Of a stretch of DNA of 64,000 nucleotides, positions 57,091-64,000 are shown one piece after another; position 1 is the stretch's first letter; each line of letters opens with the position of its first letter. The position numbers and the translations under genes were made by a program. The notes beneath the pieces were generated by a model. The model was not told the DNA's origin. It saw only the letters and a list, made by a program, of their open reading frames with translations, and searched no databases. This stretch comes from Erodium maritimum (taxonomy: Eukaryota; Streptophyta; Magnoliopsida; Geraniales; Geraniaceae): NCBI GenBank assembly GCA_963921825.1, contig OY997590.1, positions 44,967,039-45,031,038 of the forward strand. Direction: 5' to 3'.

Positions 57091-60000
57091 GATGAGAGGG
57101 CATGCTACCGGTGTGGCCGACATGGGCACCTTGTCTATGCTTTCCCTAATAGAGTTGGAGGAGCGCCCGCGCCGAGGCCTCAGCAGGTTCAGACTCGTCA
57201 GGCACCTCCTGGCCGACCACGTCAGGCACAACATCAGAGAGCTACACGTTAGGCGGCGGGAGCAGTAGTTCAGCGACATCAGCCGAGGGATGTGCAACAG
57301 GTGGCACATCCACCACCACCGAGAGGAGGACCCCCGGCACAGCAGGGCCGAGTCTATGCAGTGACTGATTCCAGAGTTGAGAGACCGTACGCCGGCCATG
57401 AGGCCACTCAGGGTACGTGTTTACTTTATAATTCGTGGGCATCTTTTCTGTTTGACACGGGGGCTTCCCATTCCTTCATCTCTTCTTCTTTTGCTGTTTC
57501 TTTGGGTTTGCGGGTGGAGACGTTGAGTCGACCCCTTTGTTTGGATACCCCTGTTACGGGAGATGTAGTGTTGAATACTGTTTGTCGGGATTGCGCGATT
57601 AGGGTGGCGGACTCCCCCTTTGTTGGTGACCTACTCGTCCTAGATATGACTGCTTTTGACGTAATTTTGGGTATGGATTGGCTCGCGAGATATCGAGCGA
57701 CGATCGATTGCTATCGACGTTAGGTGACAGTGAGGTCGGGCGACCGAGGCATTACTTGTGTTTTGGGTAGCAAGAGCGGAGTCCTTCTGTCTGCCTTGAC
57801 TACGGGAGTTGAGACAAAGATTGTGCAAAGTAGCAGAGACCTACCGAGAGTAGTACGTGAGTTCCCAGAAGTTTTCCCGGAGGAGCTGTCATGCTTACCG
57901 CCAGCGCGTGAGGTAGAGTTTATGATCGATCTGATCCTGGGTACGGCGCCGATGTTCATGGCCCCGTACTGGTTTGCACCTGCCGAGTTGGTCGAACTAA
58001 AGAGACAACTCGAGGAATTCCAGCAGAAGGGGTTCATACGTCCGAGTGTATCCCCGTGGGGAGCACCTGCCCTTTTCGTGAAGAAGAAGGGTGGAGCCTT
58101 GAGGATGTGTATCGATTATCGGAAGTTGAACCGGGTGACGGTGAAGAACCGCTATCCGATGCAAAGAATCGATGATCTGTTCGACCAGTTGAGAGGAGCG
58201 AAGTACTTCTCGAAGATCGATCTTCGATCTGGGTACTACCAGTTGAGGGTCCGGGGGGAGGACGTGGAGAAGACCGCGTTCCGGACTCGGTACAGACACT
58301 TTGAGTTTTTAGTGATGCCGTTCGGTTTGACGAATGCGCCAGCAGCTTTTATGGATTTGATGAACGGCATCTTCAGACCGTACCTGGACCAGTTTGTCGT
58401 AGTGTTTGTTGACGACATCTTGATTTACTCGCCTAGTGAAGAGGCGCATGAGGAGCATTTGAGGACCGTCCTGACGCTGTTACGCACTCACCGGTTGTAC
58501 GACAACCTGGAGAAGTGCGAGTTCTGGCTCACAGAGGTGAAGTTTCTCGGGCATTTTGTGTCCCGAGAGGACATCTTAGTCGACCCGACAAAGGTCGATG
58601 CAGTGTCGAAGTGGTCACGACCCAAGAACGTCTTTGAGATCCGTAGCTTCCTGGGTTTATCAGGGTATTATCAACGATTCGTCCAAGACTTCTCACGTTT
58701 GGACGCACCGATGACAGCTTTGACTCGCAAGGGAGCGGAGTTCCTATGGACTAGTGAGTGTGAGCACTCCTTTACCGAGCTAAAGGCTCGATTGACTACC
58801 GCTCCAGTGTTGATCATACCGGAGCAAGGAGTAGGTTATGATGTGTACTGTGACGCTTCAGGCGAGGGACTGGGTTGTGTGTTGATGCAGTCCGGGAAGG
58901 TAGTTGCTTCTGGCTCGAGACATCTGAAGGTACATGAGCGCAACTACTCGACCCATGATCTAGAGCTGGCAGCAGTGGTATTTGCTCTGAAGAGCTGGAG
59001 ACATTATCCGTACGATGAGCGGTTCAGGGTGTTCTCGGATCACAAGAGCCTCAAGTATATTTTCTCTCAGCGCGACCTGAACATGCGCCAGAGACGCTGG
59101 ATGGAGCTATTGGAAGAGTATGACTTCGAGCTACTCTATCATCCGGGAAAGGCGAACGTCGTCGCCGACGCCTTGAGTAGGAAGTCTACACACTGCATTG
59201 CTAGTATCTTAGTCCGAGAGTAGAACATGTTAGAGGAGCTGAGCTCGTTTAGACTAGAGCTGGAGGAGATCACGGATAGCGTGACTTTGTGTGCATTGGT
59301 GGCTCAGCCCACCTTAGTTGCCCGAGTACTAGAGGCACTGGCCGAGGATGCCGAGAAGGCAGGGATGCGAGAGCGACTGATCAGCGGTGTTGACACTGAG
59401 GGTTGGGAGCAGAGCGCTGATCAGGGTCTACGTTACCGAGGATGGTTGTATGTACCACACGGTTGCAGAGATGTTGTTTTGAGAGAGTGCCACCACTGCC
59501 GTCTTGCGGTGCACCCTGGTAGCACCAAGATGTATCGAGACATCCGACGGCAGTTCTGGTGGAGCGGGATGCGTAGAGCAGTTGCAGACTTTGTTTCGAG
59601 ATTCCTCACCTGTCAGCAGGTGAAGGCCGAGCACCATCGATTCACCGGGCTACTTCAGCCTTTGTCGATTGTAGAGTGGAAATGGGAGCACGTCACTATG
59701 GACTTCGTTTCTGGATTACCGAGGTCGCCAAGAGGGCACAATGTTGTTTAGGTTGTGGTTGACCGACTGACCAAGTCGACACACTTTCTATCCATGCCGA
59801 TGACTGACACGGGTGATGCGTTGAGCCGGTTGTACGTTCGGGAGATCATTCGCCTTCATGGGGTACCGGTGTTAGTTGTATCTGATAGGGATCCTCGCTT
59901 CACATCCAGATTTTGGGAGAGCTTGCAGAAGGCGTTATGGACTGAGGTGCTGCTTAGTATAGCTTATCACCCACAGACAGATGGACAGTCAGAGCGCACT

Positions 60001-60655
60001 ATACAGATTTTGGAGGATATGCTTCGAGCTTTTGTGCTGGACTTTCGTGGATCATGGGAGGATCACCTACCCTTAGCAGAGTTCGCTTACAACAACAATT
60101 ATCAGTCCAACATTGGGATGGCACCATTTAAGGCTTTGTACGGGAGACCGTGTAGGTCGCCTGTATGTTGGGCGGAGGTAGGGGATCGGAGTTCACTCGG
60201 TCTAGACATTATTCAGGAGACGACCGAGAATGTCGCGTTGATTCGAGAGCGGTTAAAGACCGCACAGAACCGGCAGAAGAGTTACGCAGATAGACGGCGT
60301 CGACCTCTTGAGTTTGCAGTGGGTGATCACGTATTTTTGAGGGTGAGCCCGAAGAAGGGACTTTTGCGGTTCAACCGCGGCGGAGGCAAGCTGGCCCCGC
60401 GTTTTATTGGCCCTTTTGAGATTCTAGGCAGAGTTGGGGCTGTGGTATATCGTCTTGCATTGCCACCGCAGCTTGGGAACGTGCATAACGTCTTCCACGT
60501 TTCCCAACTACGGAAGTACACTGCGGACCCTTCTCACATTATCGAGTGGATGGACATCGAGGTAGCTGATGATGTCTCATACGAGGAGCAACCAGTCAAG
60601 ATTTTGGGTACGAAAGAGAAGGTCTTGCGAAACAAGATTATCCCGCTCATACTAG
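57091..60655 (+). pseudogene. G2-2 pol: protease, RT, RNase H, integrase
   Basis: One frame with four TAG stops (57250, 57721, 59221, 59749). Protease: FDTGASHSFISSSF and ILGMDWL. Reverse transcriptase: [49 protein letters not shown] and the catalytic FVDDILIYS. RNase [28 protein letters not shown] and [11 protein letters not shown], ending [13 protein letters not shown]. Integrase: zinc region HPGSTKMYRDIRRQFWW, where the first Cys of the usual pair is Phe (RFLTC), then MDFVSGLP, VVSDRDPRF and SERTIQILEDMLR with the D-D-E residues. The C-terminal part reads NVFHVSQLRKY and YEEQPVKILGTKEKVLRN, as in chromodomain-bearing Tekay/Del elements, then joins LTR sequence. Confidence 0.92.
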
Positions 60656-60659
60656 TGTA

Positions 60660-63026
60660 CGAAAGAGAGAGAAGGAAGAACAAGAGTGTCTTTAAGAAGA
60701 AGAAAGGGAAAATGGAGCTCTTAATCCAAGTTGTTAGCTTCTACTCCCAAAAAAACCGCATCATCTTCTCCATCTCACTCTCCTAAAGATAAGAACACTA
60801 TCAAAATCTCTTTTCCATCAATTTCATTTCATGGGTTTTCTTTGGGTTTTTGCTAGAAGTTGTTGGGTTTGATTCTCTTTGTGTTAGATGTTGTTGTAGA
60901 GAAGTATTGGTTGGTTTTTGGTTGACATCCTTGAGTTTTAATGGGTTTTTGGTTTGATTTTGATTTGGAAAATCCTTGGATACTTGTTGGGTTGTTGATT
61001 CCTACCTTGGGTAAAGGAGTTTTGGAGGTATTTAACTGTTTTGGGAGTTTGGGATGACTGAAAATGGATTTTGGTTGTTGTTTTTCGTGAAAAAGGAGCT
61101 GGAGGTTGAAGAAGGACGAGTCTGCCCAGATCTACCACGGATCCGTGACGCGAGGCGTCACGGCTCCGTGATGGAGTCTGTGACGGCACACATCACGGTC
61201 CCATGACGTCATCCGTGATGGGTGGTGTCACGGTTCCGTGACGCATTCCGTGGCAGACCGGTTTTGGGTTCTTTGGGGTGTTTTTCATCAAATTCGATCT
61301 TTGTTGTGAACCGGACTTTTGGGGATATTTTTGGGACTTTGCTTGCACTTTGGTTAGCCTTTAATTAGAGTTTAATTGTGTTCCAAGACCTTGGAAATAA
61401 GCTCGAGGGATGAAGACTACTTGGGGACCCGTGTGAAGAACGGAGGGGAAACTAGCCAGATTTCGCCACTTGAAGTATTATTAGAGGAAACCACAAGGTA
61501 GGGAAAGTACTAACTCCTCGTGCATTTCAATACTAGTACGCCTATTAGGTTAATAAAATCGGAAAGGTCTTAGAATTGCATATAGGATGCGAATAACTAG
61601 AATAATCGTCCTTCAATTACTAATAAGTGGACGTGTCTAGTATGCATGCGTAGGATGTGAATCACTAGTGTAACTCGCTTTCAATACTTGGGAATTGTTC
61701 TACTGGTAGACAGGCAAAGATGAGCCCCTAGGATTGGTTGTGTTTGCCTCACATGCCTTGGTTGCCTAGTTTGGATAAGCTAAGAGTCTAATACAACTAG
61801 ATGATTTGAATGTCGAACTCGAATGCTGATTTGATCGAATGATTGTATGAACGTTGGGTGTAATTGTTTGTGCTAAATGGTACATGATCGGGTGATTGAT
61901 AGACCGATGGAGTGCGATTGGTAAGTGTAAGGCTATATTAGTTCTTGTGGTGTGTTGTGATAGAATTGTGATTTGCTAAGCTTTGGTTGCTACATGATTG
62001 ATTAGTATGTTATCTTCTTGTGAGTCTTTAAGTTGGGTTCTATATCGGTATGGCACACACGCTGCAGGTGGGGTAGTTCCTATTAGGTACCTACACCAAG
62101 GGGAATACTTGTGTGGGGTAGTACCTAAGCCGATGGCTTGTGATCCGGTATGATACCTACACCGAAGGAAGTACTAGTGTGGGGTAGTATTGGACCCTGC
62201 GGGGCATTGATTATTGGACCCTGCGGGACATTGGTAGTTGGACCCCGCGGGGCAATTGGATGGTTTACCCTGCGGGGAATGATTACTTGATTGATTCACC
62301 CGAGTATATGCGTCCTGCAGGAGCATTACCTTGGATCCCGATGATCTGTGGTCTTTTGGAGATGTTTCCGAGGGTTCCGACGAATGCGTCCTCATCTGGA
62401 TGTTATACGTCTTTATGATGTTATGCGTCTCCTCCGGACCAAGGGAAAATCCGACATGACACAAAGAGCATTGTGGATCGGAGTGTGGTGACTTCATGTC
62501 CCACGGTGGACTTAAATGCTTTATCTTTTGTTGATCCTTAAGAAATGTATTATTTTCCTTAATTTCTATAATTATTGATATTCTCTTGAAAGCGTTAAAT
62601 GCCCGTTTTATTACCGTTTAACAATGTTTCCTTAGTTCTTCGTATTATTGTGACTCGAGCTAAGATTGTGAATTTCTAATTATTAAACTCAAAAGCATGC
62701 CCTTGTTATTTATTTTCCCTACTGAGCGTAAGCTCACCCCTATCTGTTTATTTACTGTTTTTACAGGCTAGCGTGATGAGTATTGGACTCGAGGCTCGGG
62801 AGCTTCTATGGGTCCGGGTGCTCTTGGTCTTAGAGGCGTTTATGGTTTTACTTTTGAGTTTTAAACCTTATGTTAAAGGATTTATGTTGGAGATGTTACT
62901 AGAGATATTTTGGTTAAACAAAATTCAGGAGAGTTATATTGGTTTTATGATACTTATATTGTTTTAATTTGTTTCATCCTTAAGTCACGTCTCGAGTCCG
63001 GTCAATACCAGATTTGGGGCGTGACA
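60660..63026 (+). repeat. G2-2 3' LTR (5'-truncated)
   Basis: Begins within GAAAGAGAGAGAAGGAAGAA, fused to the end of the pol frame, and ends GGGGCGTGACA at 63026. It closely matches 52320-54723 with scattered differences and a few small deletions (for example near 61830, 61920 and 62400). Pol C terminus, polypurine tract and roughly the first 270 bp of this LTR have been deleted. Confidence 0.87.
61135..61255. repeat. GTCACGG/CCGTGAC module in G2-2 3' LTR
   Basis: Same words as 52790-52890 but about one unit longer (GCGTCACGGCTCCGTGATGG inserted), so unit number differs between the two LTRs of one element. Confidence 0.75.
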
Positions 63027-63155
63027 ACAATTTTATATTAATATCAGTTGTATGTCGTGCGTAAATCATATGTATGTTTGTATATAATCCGTATATAAAA
63101 TTAGCACGAAGCAAACGTACTACGTTAATGTAATGCGTATTTATCTTGGGCATAC
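63027..63155 (-). other. Ulp1-like gene, intron B/C (donor side)
   Basis: 129 bp of host intron between exon B and the gypsy pair; AT-rich, starting at the donor GTATGC (minus strand). The acceptor side is 46032-46044. Confidence 0.75.
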
Positions 63156-63396
63156 CGCCAGATGTAGGTTCTTCTACTATAACGGGATTTTCAGTACCAT
63201 GAACGTTATGGTTTACCTCATCATGAACGTCAGCAACAACAGGTGGCTCAGAGACTAAATGACCCTTCCCAAATCCCTCCAACTCAATCTCCAATGTTTT
63301 CCTGTCACTGACCATCTCAGTAGTCCATCCAATTAGTGATGGCCAAGCCCTTGGAACAATAGGTATACCAACTTGAACACGGTCCAAGTAGAACAA
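63156..63396 (-). pseudogene. Ulp1-like gene, exon B
   Basis: 241 bp after an ATGCAG acceptor and before a GTATGC donor. The peptide LFYLDRVQVGIPIVPRAWPS and IGWTTEMVSDRKTLEIELEG continues the N-terminal domain typical of plant Ulp1-like (FAR1-linked) genes. No stop. It ends with one base over, matching exon C. Confidence 0.88.
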
Positions 63397-63505
63397 CTGC
63401 ATGATGTAAAATGTATGTTAAGAACAACAACTATGACATGATAGACGTTATACTATATGGAAATATAAAGAAAATATTGGACGAAACACAAATATAAAAA
63501 CTCAC

Positions 63506-64000
63506 CAGTACAAATGTAATTGGGCCGTTGAATAAACGAGACCCCTTGCTCTGATAAACCCAATCTGTCTTTGAACTCGCAAGCTTCTGCACAACTAACT
63601 GACACCAATTAAATGATGGTATCCGACCGACATCCACTATCGCTTGGAAGCAAGACTGGTTCACCATGTTGTCAGATCCATATCCTATCATAATGGTGAC
63701 AAACAACACCATAAAATTGCGTTTGAAATCATCACAACCTGTTGTCTGTGTCAGCATCCTACTGGTGATCACTTTTGTTGTGAGGGCCTTACTTTGAAAT
63801 TGGCTGCGCCACGCATCGAACTCAGGGAGGTTCTTTACTGCAAACAGACTAGATTCAACAGGCATTTCGCCCTCCGGTATGCCTTGGGTGTCGTGCACTT
63901 CGCGGTCTGTGATACGTAGAGACTGCCTACCATCGTTCAGGGACAACGACATGCTGGCTACATCAAAATTCTCTACCAGAAAATACGACAGTGCATGAGG
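63506..64000 (-). pseudogene. Ulp1-like gene, exon A (open at window edge)
   Basis: 165 codons without a stop, continuing past the window. It begins PHALSYFLVENFDVASMSLS and contains LRITDREVHDTQGIPEGEMP, DDFKRNFMVLFVTIMIGYGS and DVGRIPSFNWCQLVVQKL, ending NGPITFVL before a GTGAGT donor. This conserved N-terminal region precedes the protease domain in many plant MULE-derived Ulp1 proteins; its biochemical role is not known to me. The Met at 63952 is internal, since the frame is open upstream. Confidence 0.88.

Larger units (their letters stand above)
52060..63026 (+). mobile_element. Gypsy element G2-2, Tekay/Del-like, nearly complete
   Basis: Two related LTRs (about 52060-54723 and 60660-63026) flank a primer site, leader, gag and pol in the order gag-protease-RT-RNase H-integrase, the Ty3/gypsy order. 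Both LTRs lack their first part: the left one through the junction with G2-1, the right one through a deletion that also removed the end of pol and the polypurine tract. The right end GGGGCGTGACA at 63026 is followed by ACAAT, which does not match TGTTC before 46045, so the outer ends are not from one insertion. Confidence 0.85.
24432..64000 (-). pseudogene. Ulp1/SENP-like cysteine protease gene split by retrotransposons
   Basis: Eight exons (A-H) on the minus strand belong to one gene of the plant Ulp1 (peptidase C48) family, typical of FAR1/Ulp1 genes of MULE origin. Ulp1 enzymes cleave SUMO or related modifiers. The triad is visible: His in exon F (36502-36504), Asp in exon F (36451-36453) and Cys in exon G (33195-33197). 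After removing the insertions the introns shrink to about 74-112 bp (intron B/C about 140 bp) with GT-AG ends, and exon phases agree, giving about 642 codons open at the window edge. Three in-frame stops (45919-45921, 37124-37126, 36632-36634) and a copia insertion in exon C mean no full protein can be made. The N terminus lies beyond 64000. Confidence 0.88.

Noticed and set aside
62773..62967. 64-codon hydrophobic frame near the end of the G2-2 LTR
   Set aside because: LTR sequence, with the corresponding frame interrupted in the 5' LTR (54470-54620); no evidence of a protein.

Overview
This window is plant nuclear DNA, most likely from an angiosperm (probably a eudicot) with a large, repeat-rich genome; the species cannot be named from the sequence. 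The evidence is the FAR1-type and plant Ulp1-type reading frames, short GT-AG introns of about 75-112 bp, Ty1/copia and chromovirus-like Ty3/gypsy elements primed by initiator tRNA-Met, and nested insertions with 4-5 bp target duplications. About 90% of the window is LTR-retrotransposon DNA. No bacterial-type gene, tRNA or rRNA gene was seen.

Layout. 1-4918: two partial LTRs of one gypsy family (here G1), minus strand, joined head to tail. 4919-5512: non-TE flank. About 5513-7858: a possible Mutator-like (MULE) end, a minisatellite and a truncated FAR1-domain exon on the plus strand. 7850-9358: unclassified TE debris. 9361-11922: another partial G1 LTR. 11923-12539: flank. 12540-24284: a deleted G1 element (target duplication TGCTA) that itself holds copia copy A (13523-21983, CCTAG). 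24432-64000: a Ulp1/SENP-like cysteine protease pseudogene on the minus strand, split by copia copy B (24589-33049), a G1 solo LTR (33399-36386, AGCGT), copia copy C (37448-45910, TTAGC) and two partly fused gypsy elements of a second family (G2, 46045-63026).

With the insertions removed, eight Ulp1 exons (A-H) join in consistent phase into about 642 codons that are still open at the right window edge. They keep a visible His-Asp-Cys triad but carry three in-frame stops. The FAR1 exon and the Ulp1 gene converge, which is the layout expected of a MULE carrying a FAR1-type transposase and a ULP-like gene; the core transposase is not found here.

Two things deserve most attention. First, the three copia copies share the same disabling lesions (gag deletion, altered protease site, altered integrase, loss of the reverse-transcriptase catalytic box) yet have near-identical LTRs and separate target duplications, so the lineage was probably mobilised in trans after it was already coding-dead. 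Second, the gypsy elements carry arrays of short hairpins whose stems change in compensating fashion around a conserved CAYGAG-type loop, in the G2 leader and in the G1 LTR minisatellite.
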